Notes: a model not told the origin generated them from the sequence alone. A stretch of DNA of 64,000 bases from Jiulongibacter sp966250325 (GCA_966250325.1 CBINGY010000008.1:48026-112025); one strand, 5' to 3'; counted from the first letter of the stretch, positions 8,116 to 18,071 are shown. Program-made: numbers and translations.

Positions 8116-9336
8116 TTATTTCATACTTGCCATAATCAGCATTCCCTCGTTGAAAAGCATTTGCTTTTCATTCACCACCACCACTACCCTTTCCGGCATA
8201 GATGAACTGTCAATGCTAAGGGCCAGTTTTTCTCCTCCCAGATTATCCAGGAAAATAAATTCGCCGTCGTTTGAAACTGCTGCCATTCCCTCCGAAAAGC
8301 TCTCGCCAGCTTCATATATAATGGGAATAACCACACTGCCTTTCAGGTTAATGTAACCGTATTTGCCATTTTTCTTCACTAAAGCAAGTCCTTCACTGAA
8401 GTCACCTACGTAGTCATAAACAGGAGCTACCAGTTCCTTACCGTTCTCATCCATGAATCCCCACAGACTGTTACGGCTGAAAGCAAAGAAACCCTCGCTT
8501 TTCATTCTGATCTGATCATAGCCAGCTGTGGTAGTTTTACCTTTTTTATTCAGAATCCCGAATTTACCTGCCTGAACAAACAAGGCATTTCCATCTTTAT
8601 ATTCAGAAACGTTTTCAAATTCATCTCCGGTAAGAGCCTTACCCTGAGTATTGATAACAAGTGTTTTTCCATTTTGACGAACGGTAGCTCTTTCTTCCTT
8701 GAAGTTCGAAACAAAATCAAACTGAAAATCGATTACTACTTTATCCTCAATGTTGATATAACCCCATTTGCCGTTGTGCATCACCGGTGCAAGCCCCTCA
8801 GTGAAGTTCAAAGCAAAATTATATTTAGCAGGCACTACCATTTCGCCCGAAGAATTAATAAATCCTGAAAGACCATTTTGTTTAAATACGGCATATTCTC
8901 CTTCGAAGGTCATGGCAAATTCAAACTGAGCGGGAATAACCTCTTTTCCGGTTACATCCACATAACCAAACTTTCCACCCGATTTAAACAATGCTTTGTT
9001 TGAGCTGAAATTTTCAAGGTACTCGTACTGCATTTTTGTAGCAGACACCCCGTTTTTCTTGATGATGCCATAGCCTTCACCTTTTCTTACGAGGGCATAA
9101 CCATTCTCAAAGTCTGCTGCATAATCGTAAATACAAGGGATCTGAAGACGGCCATCGCGATTTAGATAACCATATTTTCCGTTGACTTTCACCCTGGCAA
9201 GGCCATCATTGAAGGAATAGCTTGCTTTCAGTGGAGACGGACCTGAAATGTTTTCTGAAGTAGGGTTTGCAAAGGCAATCACCGGCAAAGCAATTGCGAG
9301 GCAGATGAAGGTTTTAATGAGTTTAGCGGTGTTCAT
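8116..9336 (-). CDS. secreted WG-repeat protein
   Basis: 406 residues with a signal peptide (TFICLAIALPVIAFANP, cleavage after about residue 24). Roughly eight imperfect repeats of about 45 residues follow, with units such as GLARVKVNGKYGYLNRDG, GKFGYVDVTGKEVIPAQF and GKWGYINIEDKVVIDFQF. These are WG (KWGF) repeats, which form beta-rich, propeller-like or elongated binding surfaces. No catalytic domain is attached. The last 50 residues diverge from the repeats. It has its own terminator. The ligand is unknown. Confidence 0.9.
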   Translation of the reverse strand: MNTAKLIKTFICLAIALPVIAFANPTSENISGPSPLKASYSFNDGLARVKVNGKYGYLNRDGRLQIPCIYDYAADFENGYALVRKGEGYGIIKKNGVSATKMQYEYLENFSSNKALFKSGGKFGYVDVTGKEVIPAQFEFAMTFEGEYAVFKQNGLSGFINSSGEMVVPAKYNFALNFTEGLAPVMHNGKWGYINIEDKVVIDFQFDFVSNFKEERATVRQNGKTLVINTQGKALTGDEFENVSEYKDGNALFVQAGKFGILNKKGKTTTAGYDQIRMKSEGFFAFSRNSLWGFMDENGKELVAPVYDYVGDFSEGLALVKKNGKYGYINLKGSVVIPIIYEAGESFSEGMAAVSNDGEFIFLDNLGGEKLALSIDSSSMPERVVVVVNEKQMLFNEGMLIMASMK

Positions 9337-9505
9337 AACTTTTCTTTTTCCTGATAGTTATGAAGTTGCAAATCTCATGCCAAAACGTAGTGCACTTCCC
9401 GAAAATGTGCCGAACTCACTTTGTGTAGGTGCGAAGAAACCTGGTCAAGGTACCAACAATACTATACTCGTTGTCAAATAAATCCTTCAGGAAGATAACA
9501 AAAAA

Positions 9506-11281
9506 CTATGCCACATGATCTGCGTACTGCATTTCATACAAATTTGAATAGAATCCTCCTTTTTTAAGGAGTTGATCGTGGGTTCCGCTTTCTACAACTG
9601 CCCCTTTATCCATGACCACAATTTTATCGGCATTTTGTATGGTACTTAGCCGGTGGGCAATAACTATGGCTGTACGTCCTTTCATAAGTTTCTCAATGGC
9701 TTTCTGAATAAGTTCCTCTGATTCGGAGTCAATGGATGAGGTAGCTTCATCCAGGATTATAATGTGCGGATTCTGAACCATCGCCCGAACAAAAGAAAGC
9801 AATTGCCTTTGACCCACAGAAAGCGTGGCACCACGTTCCATTACATTATAATCATAATTACCTGGAAGCTGCATGATGAAATCGTGAACCCCTACCATTT
9901 TTGCGGCTTCAATCACCTGCTCATCAGAGATACTATCATCTCCCAGAGTTATATTGTTTCTGATGGTATCTGAATAAAGAAACACATCCTGAAGAACCAT
10001 ACCGACCCTGCTTCTGAGATGGGAAAGCTCAAACTCCTTGTTATTTATACCATCTATGAGGATCTCGCCTTTATTGATTTCATAGAAACGGGTGAGCAAA
10101 TTTATGATTGAGCTTTTCCCTGCCCCGGTTGCCCCTACGAAAGCGAGCGTTTCACCCTGATTCACTTTAAAGGAAATATCTTTCAGAACATAGTTTTCAT
10201 CCTTGTAGGCAAACCATACGTTCTTAAATTCTACCTCTCCTTTAATCTCATCCTTTATTTTACCTGTATTGGGAATAATCTCGTCACTATCCAGCAGCTT
10301 AATTATTCTGTCGGTGCTTACTATGCCCATCTGAAGCGTATTCACCCGATCGGCAATCATTCGTATGGGCCTGAAAAACTGGTTGATAAACATGATGAAT
10401 GCGGTAATCGTACCAAAGGTGACATCCATCTGAGGGTCAATCACCTGCTTGGCTCCATACCAGACCACAAGACCAGTACCCAGTGCCGAGATTACTTCTG
10501 CCACCGGATAATAAATAGAATAATAAAGAATAGACCGAATGTTAGCATCCCGGTGATCTTTATTAATACCCAGAAATTTTCGGTATGAAATATCCTCTGA
10601 ATTGAATATCTGAACAAGACTCATTCCCGTAATCTGCTCCTGCACAAAACTATTCAGGTTTGAAACCGCGTTACGCACTTCATTAAACGACTTCTTGATT
10701 TTTTCTTTGAATACGTAGGTGCTTACCAGCATCAGCGGAATGGTACAAAGGCTGATTAGGGATAATCTCCAGTCTGTGTAAAACATCACGGCTATAATGA
10801 GCACTAGCTGAAGCACATCACCGGCAATCGCTGCAAAACCCTCGCTGAATACATTGGATAAGGTTTCAATATCTGAAATAGTACGAGTTACGAGCCGGCC
10901 AATAGGAGTCTCATCAAAAAAACGGAGTTTGAGCTCAAGAATTCTTTCGTAAAGCTGGATACGTATATCACGAATGATATTCTGACCGAGCCATCCGGCC
11001 AAATAGGTATTCCAGAAAGCCAGCACAGATGTGAAAAAAAGTAGGGCAATCATCCCAATAAGCATTCGGGTAAGGCCTGCAAAATCGCCCTGAGCTATAG
11101 GAACATCTATCGTATATTTTATCAGAAGAGGTAATAAGGGAGACAATACTGCACTTGCAAGTATAATGATAATCAGAAGAATAAACTTCCCCCGATATGG
11201 GCCAATAAACTTTACCAGTCTGCTTAGAACTTCGCGGTCAAAAATTCGTCCACTTATCTTTTCTTCTTTCAAAAGAGCCAA
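9506..11281 (-). CDS. ABC exporter, fused permease-ATPase (MsbA/lipid A-type)
   Basis: 591 residues. Six transmembrane helices occupy about residues 25-320, with an ABC ATPase in the C-terminal 240: Walker A GATGAGKSS, signature LSVGQRQLLSF, Walker B IIILDEATSSID and an H-loop IAHRLSTI. It is a homodimeric type IV exporter half-transporter. Orthologues in Bacteroidota are annotated as lipid or drug exporters. Similarity to MsbA is general, and a lipid flippase role is only inferred. It lies 89 bases downstream of hemL on the same strand. Confidence 0.93.
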   Translation of the reverse strand: MALLKEEKISGRIFDREVLSRLVKFIGPYRGKFILLIIIILASAVLSPLLPLLIKYTIDVPIAQGDFAGLTRMLIGMIALLFFTSVLAFWNTYLAGWLGQNIIRDIRIQLYERILELKLRFFDETPIGRLVTRTISDIETLSNVFSEGFAAIAGDVLQLVLIIAVMFYTDWRLSLISLCTIPLMLVSTYVFKEKIKKSFNEVRNAVSNLNSFVQEQITGMSLVQIFNSEDISYRKFLGINKDHRDANIRSILYYSIYYPVAEVISALGTGLVVWYGAKQVIDPQMDVTFGTITAFIMFINQFFRPIRMIADRVNTLQMGIVSTDRIIKLLDSDEIIPNTGKIKDEIKGEVEFKNVWFAYKDENYVLKDISFKVNQGETLAFVGATGAGKSSIINLLTRFYEINKGEILIDGINNKEFELSHLRSRVGMVLQDVFLYSDTIRNNITLGDDSISDEQVIEAAKMVGVHDFIMQLPGNYDYNVMERGATLSVGQRQLLSFVRAMVQNPHIIILDEATSSIDSESEELIQKAIEKLMKGRTAIVIAHRLSTIQNADKIVVMDKGAVVESGTHDQLLKKGGFYSNLYEMQYADHVA

Positions 11282-11370
11282 GGTTAAATTTAATAAACCT
11301 AATAAAAGGCGTTGTCGTTCTGGTTCTTTACCTGAATCGATCTGCTATCCAATCTGAAAGACAAAACATC

Positions 11371-12666
11371 TCAGAAATTGTTGCTGATCTCCCTGATACT
11401 TTCTTTGTGGGCCTTTAAGACCTTCCTGATAAGTGACGGTTTCATGGCAAGTGAAAGGAAAAGACTTTCAAATTGAGATGGGGCCAAATAGATACCCCGC
11501 TTCAGCATCGCATTGAAATACAGACCAAACAAAGCCATGTCGGAGGTCTTCGCTGTTTCGAAGTCCACCACCTGCTTTTCGGTAAAAAACAAGCTATACA
11601 TGGACCCAACGTGGTTTATCGAATAAGGAATCCCGGCCTTTTCAAGAGGTGATCCAAGGCCATTTACTAATTCCTCCCCAATTTCATCCAGTTCTTTGTA
11701 CAGGTCTGGTCTTTTTTGAATCTGTTTCAACATGGCGAATCCCGCCGACATCGCAATCGGGTTTCCACTAAGTGTACCCGCCTGATAAACCGGCCCTGCA
11801 GGGCTTACCATGTTCATGATTTCTGCTTTACCCCCATAGGCTCCCACTGGCATTCCGCCGCCGATAATCTTACCAAGTGTGGTCATATCGGGCACCACAC
11901 CAAATCGTTCCTGAGCTCCCCCTGCCGCCAGTCTGAAGCCTGTCATGACCTCATCAAAAATAAGTATTATGCCTTCGCGGGTACAAATATCTCTCAGCCC
12001 TTGCAGATAACCCTCCCGGGGAAGCACACACCCCATGTTACCCACCACCGGCTCCAGAATAAGTGCAGCTATTTCACCGGAATTATTTCTAATCAGCGTT
12101 TCTACAGCCTCCAGATTATTATAAGGAGCCAGAAGGGTGTCTTTTGCGGTACCAGAAGTTACTCCGGGGCTATCGGGAGCCCCCATGGTAATGGCTCCGC
12201 TACCTGCTGCTATCAGGAAAGAATCTCCATGACCATGATAGCAACCCTCAAACTTGATGATTTTATCCCTCCCGGTATAGCCCCTCGCTGCCCGTATGGC
12301 AGACATAGTGGCCTCGGTACCTGAGTTCACCATTCGTACTTTTTCCACCGACGGAACCATTTCGGCAATCATTTGGGCCATGTCAATTTCCAGACTGGTG
12401 GGGGCACCAAAGGAAAAAGACTTTTTTATGGCTTTACCTACAGCCTCCTCTACGGGTTGGAAGGCATGGCCAAAAAGCATAGGTCCCCAGCTATTTATTA
12501 ATTCGATGTATTTGTTACCATCTACATCTGTAAGGAACGCACCCTTTGCTTTTTTTATAAATACCGGGTTCCCACCTACCGCTTTAAAAGCCCGTACGGG
12601 AGAATTTACCCCGCCAGGTATAAATTGCTGAGCTTTTTCGAAAAGCCTGGCACTCTTTGTTTTCAT
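11371..12666 (-). CDS. hemL: glutamate-1-semialdehyde 2,1-aminomutase
   Basis: 431 residues, normal length. It converts glutamate-1-semialdehyde to 5-aminolevulinate in the C5 heme pathway, in the cytoplasm. Class III aminotransferase landmarks are present: FIPGGVNSPVRAF near the start, MVNSGTEATMSAIRAARG, FDEVMTGFR, and the PLP lysine in TLGKIIGGGMPVGAYGG. AGTLSGNPIAMSAG completes the set. It follows the TPR/periplasmic-binding gene by 18 bases and may be co-transcribed with it. Confidence 0.97.
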   Translation of the reverse strand: MKTKSARLFEKAQQFIPGGVNSPVRAFKAVGGNPVFIKKAKGAFLTDVDGNKYIELINSWGPMLFGHAFQPVEEAVGKAIKKSFSFGAPTSLEIDMAQMIAEMVPSVEKVRMVNSGTEATMSAIRAARGYTGRDKIIKFEGCYHGHGDSFLIAAGSGAITMGAPDSPGVTSGTAKDTLLAPYNNLEAVETLIRNNSGEIAALILEPVVGNMGCVLPREGYLQGLRDICTREGIILIFDEVMTGFRLAAGGAQERFGVVPDMTTLGKIIGGGMPVGAYGGKAEIMNMVSPAGPVYQAGTLSGNPIAMSAGFAMLKQIQKRPDLYKELDEIGEELVNGLGSPLEKAGIPYSINHVGSMYSLFFTEKQVVDFETAKTSDMALFGLYFNAMLKRGIYLAPSQFESLFLSLAMKPSLIRKVLKAHKESIREISNNF

Positions 12667-12684
12667 TATTTTCCTGAATTAATC

Positions 12685-14352
12685 CTAATTGACAAGTTCA
12701 AAAATGCCATCGCTATACCTGATCACGGGCACAATCTTATTCTCCTGACTATTTTCTGAATAGTCAAAACCTGAAAGCAGAAGATCATCCATGCGTGGGC
12801 TTTCATTGAGATTAAGTCGGAATATATCCTTCCCATCTTTCAGCATTCTGCCATAAAACAGCACAAGATCATACCCCATATACGCATAGTAAGAAGGTAA
12901 GGCATTCATTTCCTCAATGTATTTCATCTTAAACTCCCTAAGGGTCTGTGATTCGGAATCAGTGAATTCAGGGGAAATAAGAAAAAGACGTCGGTTAAAA
13001 ACTCCTCTGGAGCCTGATTCCAGATTGAAAGACGAAGATGTGGCAATGAGCAACGAATCTGCTCTCCGTTGGCTGAGAGCCCGTACTACTCCCGGTCCTG
13101 CAGATGCCTCCGTACTGAAAAAAACATGACCGGGCCTGTAGGCAGTGCTTATCGATTCAAGACTTCTGAATCGTTTTAATTCATTCACTTTAAACCCCCG
13201 TTTTCTAGCCTCTGCCCCATAAACCGCTGCAAGTATCGAGTCCTTTTTACTTTCTCCGTAATAAATACTCACATCCTTTTTGCGGGTCTGCTCTTCCACA
13301 AAATCAAGAGACGCATTTGCCTGTGTAATATTTGAGGGCTGAACCAAGAACCTGGCGTCCGATCCGACCAAAAGCTCTGAATTATTTGACATCGGATGAA
13401 TCTGATAAATCCGGTTTTTGGCAGCATACTCTTCAAGTAGCTTATTCGGACCTCCGTACAAAGGCCCCACCACCACATCAAGCTGTTTAAAATCTGCCCG
13501 ATCCAGGTATTTTTTCATCGACTCTGATGAATTGCCTACATCAAAACCTAGCAGACGAACATTTATTTTTTCTTCCTTAAGTCGTTCAGTAGCCTTGCTC
13601 ATTCCATAATAGAGGTCGTAAACAAAACGCTGATCAGTAGATGCTTCTCTCAGGTTAAATTTATCCAGTCCGAAAGGCAACAATACTCCGAAGTCAATGA
13701 CGCCATCGTCAAAAGATCGCTGATAGTTAACGTTTTTACCTGAATTTTTCTGGCTTTCACCTGGTGACTTGATTTTAAATCGATTTGTCAATTGATCACT
13801 CAGCTCCAGATCTGCCTTTGTATTATAGCTACGTGACTGTATTCGCCTTACAAGAGTCTCTGCAATTACATTATTAAGCGGAAATTTCCTGTTAAGATCT
13901 TTCAGAAGGGTTATATTCTCTATGGCAGAAATGTAAAACCGGCTAGCGTCTTCCTTGTTTTCTTTAAGTTCCCCGGAACTGATTCTTTCCATGTAACTGA
14001 GCCCTTCTTCAAAGTACTTGTCTTTAAGGTTTGACAAGCCATACAAATAATAAGCCTCATCCATTTTTTCCCAATCCGGAAAACGCTGAAATAAATCACG
14101 GAGCATTGATCTGGTATCTGCACCCCTTCCGCCTTCATCCGAAATCAATGCAAAATGATACATGGCATAAGGAACCACTGCATTGGAATAATTTCTACCG
14201 GTTAGAGGCACCAGTTTTTCCAGACTCTCAGCTCCCTTTCCCGAAGCATAAAGTTGTACAGCCTTCTTATACTCAAGCAGATATTCCTGATCATTCCACT
14301 GTGCACTGGCACTGTACGCAATCAGAACTATCAGGAGAGTGAAATACTTCAT
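12685..14352 (-). CDS. exported TPR-like plus type 1 periplasmic-binding-fold protein
   Basis: 555 residues with a signal peptide (YFTLLIVLIAYSASAQ). Residues about 20-170 are alpha-helical with TPR-like spacing (YLLEYKKAVQLYASGKGAESLEKL, split here as an early helix pair). From about 210 a Leu/Ile/Val-binding-type fold begins: VIDFGVLLPFG, VVVGPLYGG, IYQIHPMSNNSEL, YMGYDLVLFYG. The TPR plus periplasmic-binding order resembles LpoA, the outer-membrane activator of a penicillin-binding protein, and related Bacteroidota proteins. There is no lipobox Cys, so it is not an obvious lipoprotein. It lies between yidC and hemL. The partner is unknown. Confidence 0.75.
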   Translation of the reverse strand: MKYFTLLIVLIAYSASAQWNDQEYLLEYKKAVQLYASGKGAESLEKLVPLTGRNYSNAVVPYAMYHFALISDEGGRGADTRSMLRDLFQRFPDWEKMDEAYYLYGLSNLKDKYFEEGLSYMERISSGELKENKEDASRFYISAIENITLLKDLNRKFPLNNVIAETLVRRIQSRSYNTKADLELSDQLTNRFKIKSPGESQKNSGKNVNYQRSFDDGVIDFGVLLPFGLDKFNLREASTDQRFVYDLYYGMSKATERLKEEKINVRLLGFDVGNSSESMKKYLDRADFKQLDVVVGPLYGGPNKLLEEYAAKNRIYQIHPMSNNSELLVGSDARFLVQPSNITQANASLDFVEEQTRKKDVSIYYGESKKDSILAAVYGAEARKRGFKVNELKRFRSLESISTAYRPGHVFFSTEASAGPGVVRALSQRRADSLLIATSSSFNLESGSRGVFNRRLFLISPEFTDSESQTLREFKMKYIEEMNALPSYYAYMGYDLVLFYGRMLKDGKDIFRLNLNESPRMDDLLLSGFDYSENSQENKIVPVIRYSDGIFELVN

Positions 14353-14415
14353 GTATGTCAGTAATGGAAATATAGGTTGTAAAAAAACAAAACTAAAGGC
14401 AGTGATCCAACCCTT

Positions 14416-16263
14416 TTATTTTTTCTTACGCTCTTTTAACTCTTTGGCTTTTTGCTTGTTAGCCTCTTCCTGTGCCTCAAGCTGCTTTTGAAGATAATCG
14501 GCAAACTTGTTTTTCTTCTTAGGCTTGGTGGCATAATTCCGCTTATTTTCTTCCAGAATACCTCTGATCTTATCCTCATCAACAAAACGCTTTACAATTA
14601 ACTGCTGAGCAATAGTAACCAGGTTAGATACCAGATAATAAAAACTTAGTGCCGCAGGAAAGCTGTTTAACACAAAGAAAAATACCAATGGGAAAATGTA
14701 GGAAATTTTCTTCATGTCAATAGGCCCGGGCTGGTCTGGCGTTACCTGATTATTATAATAGGTAAATGCAAGGCTGGAAAGTGTCATCAACACCACAAAC
14801 ATACTAATATGATTCCCCAGAAGTGGTAAACTGAAACCCCATTGAATAGGTGCATCGTAGGTGGAAAGATCGCTGGCCCAAAGGAAGCCCTGCTGACGAA
14901 ACATTTCCATATTGGGAAAAAGGAAAAAGACAGACATCAGAATCGGCATCTGAAGCAACATCGGAACACAGCCACTTAAAGGACTCACCCCAACCTGTTG
15001 ATACAATTTCATCGTTTCCTGCTGAACTTTCACCTGGTCATCGCCTACCTTCTCCTTGATCTCTGCGATATCCGGAGCCAGAATCCGCATTTTGGCCGAG
15101 CTGACATACGATTTATAAAGAAGTGGTGTGAGCACCAGCTTGATCAATAAAACCACTCCGATAATCAGAAACCCATAATTTCCGAAGAATTTTTCCATCC
15201 AGTTGAACAGAGGTACAAACAGGAATCGGTTGATCGGTTTCACAATATCATATCCCAGATAGAGATTTTTGTGGAAGCCTTCAGCAACTGGCTTCAGCTC
15301 TTTCATTTCGTTGGGTCCAAAATAAAATTTGAACTGGTTTTGAGCCTGATACTCAAATTGTCCTTTGACTACCCCATCTTTTACTATAGTGGAATCTTCT
15401 TCAGGTGTTTCCAGCGAAACAGCCATTTTGGTAAATGGATTCTTCTCACTCACAAAACCACTCGTGAAATACTTTTGCTTAAAAGAAAACCAGCTAACCG
15501 GGCTTTCAATTTCTTCAACCAAATCACCTGTACTTCCTAAACCAAAGTCATCAAAATCACCATCAGATTCCACAAGGTTAATCTGAGCAGCTTTTCGGTT
15601 TTCGTCAAGGTCGTTTTCCAGTACCTTTAACTTATTCTCCCAATAAAACCTGACCGGCTCTTTCTTAATGAACTGATCTGTTCCGTCAAAACCCAATTCA
15701 TAATCAAGGGCAAATCCCTCTTCAGGTAATGAATACTTCTGCTTAATCACAGAGCCATTTCCAAGATCAATAACGAGTAGTGCCGAATTGGCATTGGCTT
15801 CTGAAGCAGTAAAATAAAGATTTGAAAAATCTACAATCCCTGTATTTGTGCTAACCTCAAGTCTGAAATCCGAATTGGCCTCATCAATAAGTTTCATGGG
15901 AGTTTCCGCACCCGTAGAAAAATCCTGATACGTGCGATAGTTTTTCAAGACTACCTCTTTGATCCTTCCACCTTTGGTACTGAGGGTCACCTTCAGGTTT
16001 TTATTCTCCAAAACCACATCACTTGCGGTTCCGTTGGCTGCTGAAGCTAATACTCCAAAACGCGATGCCGCCGCAGATGAATCGAGTGGAGCTACCGTGC
16101 TTATTGATTTTGTATTTTCCTTTAAGGCTTGTTTATCAGAGGATACTACCTTTTCCTGGGTTTGTTCTGCCGGAGGAGTGGCCGGGTAGAAATACATGTA
16201 TGAACCATACATGACAAAGAGGAGAACAAAGCCAATGATGTAATTTTTATCGAATTTTTCCAT
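14416..16263 (-). CDS. yidC: membrane protein insertase YidC
   Basis: 615 residues, the length expected for Gram-negative YidC. TM1 is at about 8-25 (YIIGFVLLFVMYGSYMYF), the large periplasmic domain at about 75-350, and the conserved five-TM insertase core starts near FVPLFNWMEKFFGNYGF. KMRILAPDIAEIKEK and VSPLSGCVPMLLQMPILMS are hallmark blocks. The tail is strongly basic (KAKELKERKKK), as in ribosome-binding YidC C-termini. It inserts and folds inner-membrane proteins with or without SecYEG. Confidence 0.97.
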   Translation of the reverse strand: MEKFDKNYIIGFVLLFVMYGSYMYFYPATPPAEQTQEKVVSSDKQALKENTKSISTVAPLDSSAAASRFGVLASAANGTASDVVLENKNLKVTLSTKGGRIKEVVLKNYRTYQDFSTGAETPMKLIDEANSDFRLEVSTNTGIVDFSNLYFTASEANANSALLVIDLGNGSVIKQKYSLPEEGFALDYELGFDGTDQFIKKEPVRFYWENKLKVLENDLDENRKAAQINLVESDGDFDDFGLGSTGDLVEEIESPVSWFSFKQKYFTSGFVSEKNPFTKMAVSLETPEEDSTIVKDGVVKGQFEYQAQNQFKFYFGPNEMKELKPVAEGFHKNLYLGYDIVKPINRFLFVPLFNWMEKFFGNYGFLIIGVVLLIKLVLTPLLYKSYVSSAKMRILAPDIAEIKEKVGDDQVKVQQETMKLYQQVGVSPLSGCVPMLLQMPILMSVFFLFPNMEMFRQQGFLWASDLSTYDAPIQWGFSLPLLGNHISMFVVLMTLSSLAFTYYNNQVTPDQPGPIDMKKISYIFPLVFFFVLNSFPAALSFYYLVSNLVTIAQQLIVKRFVDEDKIRGILEENKRNYATKPKKKNKFADYLQKQLEAQEEANKQKAKELKERKKK

Positions 16264-16377
16264 TCAGGAGTTTTGCTTGTCAAAAATTTCCGCAAAACTC
16301 GTAAAAAAAAAGTGGCTGCCGAAGTAAATTCTGATATAAAGAGAAGGGGAAGGATAAACGGCAAATCATCCCTACAA

Positions 16378-17151
16378 TCATACAGACTCGGGCATTGGCC
16401 CCAGATTGCTCCAGCCGCCATCCACTGTCAAATATTGCCCTGTAATATGTTTCGCCTGCTCTGAAAGCAAAAACAAGGCAGCCTCGGCAATGTCGGTGGT
16501 CTGTGCCACACGGCGGGTGGGAATGAGTGCCGCCCATCCCTCTTCATAATCGGGTACACTTACGGTACGCTCTGTGGCTGTGGCACCGGGCACCACAGCA
16601 TTTACACGAATTCCCATAGGGGCCAGATGGGTACCTAATGCCTTTGCCAGATACCTGATAGCCGCCTTGGTCATTCCATAAGCCTCCAGATCAGGATGAG
16701 GCATAAGGCTGGTGGTCGATGAAACAAGTAAAACTACCCCGGATTTCTTCTGTTCGGTCAAATGTCTGGCCACGCGTTGCAAGAGAAAAAACGTGCCTTT
16801 GATATTCAACTGCAGAAGTTTGTCCAGAGACTCTTCGGTGTAGTCGAGAAAACTACCAAAGGTAGTTATTCCGGCGTTTGCAATGGCCAGATCAAGTCGA
16901 CCAAACTGACCCAGGGCCGTTTCAATCAATAACTCAATGTGATCGGTTTTGCCGGCGTCTCCGGTCACAAAAACACCTTTATCGCCTAATGTTTTCTGCA
17001 CCACCTCTCTCAGTGATTCATCGGCATCATTAACAACCACACTTGCTCCTTCAGAAATCAGTTGACGAGCTATCTCCAGACCTATACCCTGGCCGGCACC
17101 CGTAACTATAGCTACTTTACCCTCAAATCTTTGCATTATTTTACGGCCCAC
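16378..17151 (-). CDS. short-chain dehydrogenase/reductase
   Basis: 257 residues, classical SDR. Cofactor motif VAIVTGAGQGIGLE (TGxxxGxG), NAG motif IANAGI, catalytic Ser in LLVSSTTSL and catalytic YGMTK (YxxxK). The C-terminus HITGQYLTVDGGWSNLG is typical of FabG-like enzymes. The substrate cannot be named. Its first codons overlap the end of the ThuA gene by 16 bases, so the pair is translationally linked and probably works in the same sugar or polyol pathway. Confidence 0.93.
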   Translation of the reverse strand: MGRKIMQRFEGKVAIVTGAGQGIGLEIARQLISEGASVVVNDADESLREVVQKTLGDKGVFVTGDAGKTDHIELLIETALGQFGRLDLAIANAGITTFGSFLDYTEESLDKLLQLNIKGTFFLLQRVARHLTEQKKSGVVLLVSSTTSLMPHPDLEAYGMTKAAIRYLAKALGTHLAPMGIRVNAVVPGATATERTVSVPDYEEGWAALIPTRRVAQTTDIAEAALFLLSEQAKHITGQYLTVDGGWSNLGPMPESV

Positions 17152-18014
17152 TTCATCATGTTTTCAAGCACGCTAAGGTACTCTTTATTGCTGTATGCTG
17201 CGGCATTGTGACCCAGGGCTGAATAAAAGGTTTTCCCCTTCCCTACCTGCTTAAACCACATGTTCGGATGCTTTTTGCCCATTCCGAATGATTTGTCCTT
17301 GATCCAAAGCATATTACCACTCGGGTCAATTTTCTCTCCGTTCATTTCATATAAAACCTGAAAACCTTTCTTCGCAGGATTTTCCTTAAAAATATACCAT
17401 TCATCGCTGTGGGAGATTCGAAGAGGGAAAATACCTGAACTCAGAGAATCTGACATTCCAGACTGAAGGAAAAGGGTAGCTTCCTGAATCTGATGTTCAA
17501 TGGGATGGTGAGAAAACTCTACACCGATAAGGTTTTGCGTGTACCAGTCCCAATGCTGCGAGGCGTCACCTGCCGCATGCAAACCGATAAAGCTACCGCC
17601 CTCTTCCATATAATGCTGAAAAGCTGCCCGCTGTTCATTGGTGAGTACCCTTCCGGAAACATTGTTCCAGATAACAAGATCAAATTCTTTGAGTTGTTCC
17701 TCATTAAAAATACCCCCCTCGTCAAATTCCAGCAGAAACCAGCCATTCTTTTCTGCCAGATTCCTCAAAGCAGGTTTTGCCGCTTCTATGGCATCGCCGT
17801 GCACAAAGCCGTTTGCCTTTGAAAAGAAAAGAATGTGTTTTTTACCTGCCGGAAGCTCGATTTCGGGTATCTCATCTTCATAAAATGGAAAGCCATACCT
17901 GACTTTATAGATAAAAATTCCAAGTGCAGATGCCAGAAGAATTACCAGTACGCCCAGGGCAACCAGGGTTCTCTTCAGCCATTTGAATTTATTTCTTCGG
18001 GTTTTGTTACTCAT
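17136..18014 (-). CDS. ThuA-like domain protein, membrane-anchored
   Basis: 292 residues. A basic start and one TM helix (TLVALGVLVILLASALGIFIY, split as residues about 15-35) anchor a periplasmic ThuA domain: KHILFFSKANGFVH, FIGLHAAGDASQHWDWY, PNMWFKQVGKGKTFYSALGH. The fold is class-I glutamine-amidotransferase-like. ThuA proteins are linked to trehalose and related sugar use, and many in Bacteroidota are glycan-associated. It overlaps the SDR gene by 16 bases. It is divergent from hslV, sharing an 85-base intergenic region. Confidence 0.9.
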   Translation of the reverse strand: MSNKTRRNKFKWLKRTLVALGVLVILLASALGIFIYKVRYGFPFYEDEIPEIELPAGKKHILFFSKANGFVHGDAIEAAKPALRNLAEKNGWFLLEFDEGGIFNEEQLKEFDLVIWNNVSGRVLTNEQRAAFQHYMEEGGSFIGLHAAGDASQHWDWYTQNLIGVEFSHHPIEHQIQEATLFLQSGMSDSLSSGIFPLRISHSDEWYIFKENPAKKGFQVLYEMNGEKIDPSGNMLWIKDKSFGMGKKHPNMWFKQVGKGKTFYSALGHNAAAYSNKEYLSVLENMMKWAVK

Positions 18015-18027
18015 TGCTTGCGGCCAG

Positions 18028-18047
18028 TTGTAAGCACCAACTTACAA
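18028..18047. promoter_or_regulatory. perfect inverted repeat, candidate operator between the ThuA gene and hslV
   Basis: TTGTAAG at 18028-18034 and CTTACAA at 18041-18047 are perfect complements separated by CACCAA. The dyad is centred about 38 bases before the expected hslV start of transcription and 24 bases before the ThuA start codon, so one factor could control both genes. It does not match CIRCE or CtsR boxes as I know them. Confidence 0.45.
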
Positions 18048-18063
18048 AATTTCACGGAATTAA

Positions 18064-18071
18064 TAATTTTG
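18064..18071 (+). promoter_or_regulatory. -7 box of hslV
   Basis: TAATTTTG matches TAnnTTTG exactly and lies 29 bases before the hslV ATG. No TTTG is found at -33. The inverted repeat 18028-18047 covers that position. Confidence 0.55.

Noticed and set aside
11716..12324. 202-codon plus-strand frame inside hemL
   Set aside because: hemL is complete on the minus strand with PLP motifs; the opposite product has no recognisable feature.
18028..18047. Reading the dyad as CIRCE
   Set aside because: CIRCE is TTAGCACTC-N9-GAGTGCTAA; this sequence shares neither arms nor spacing.
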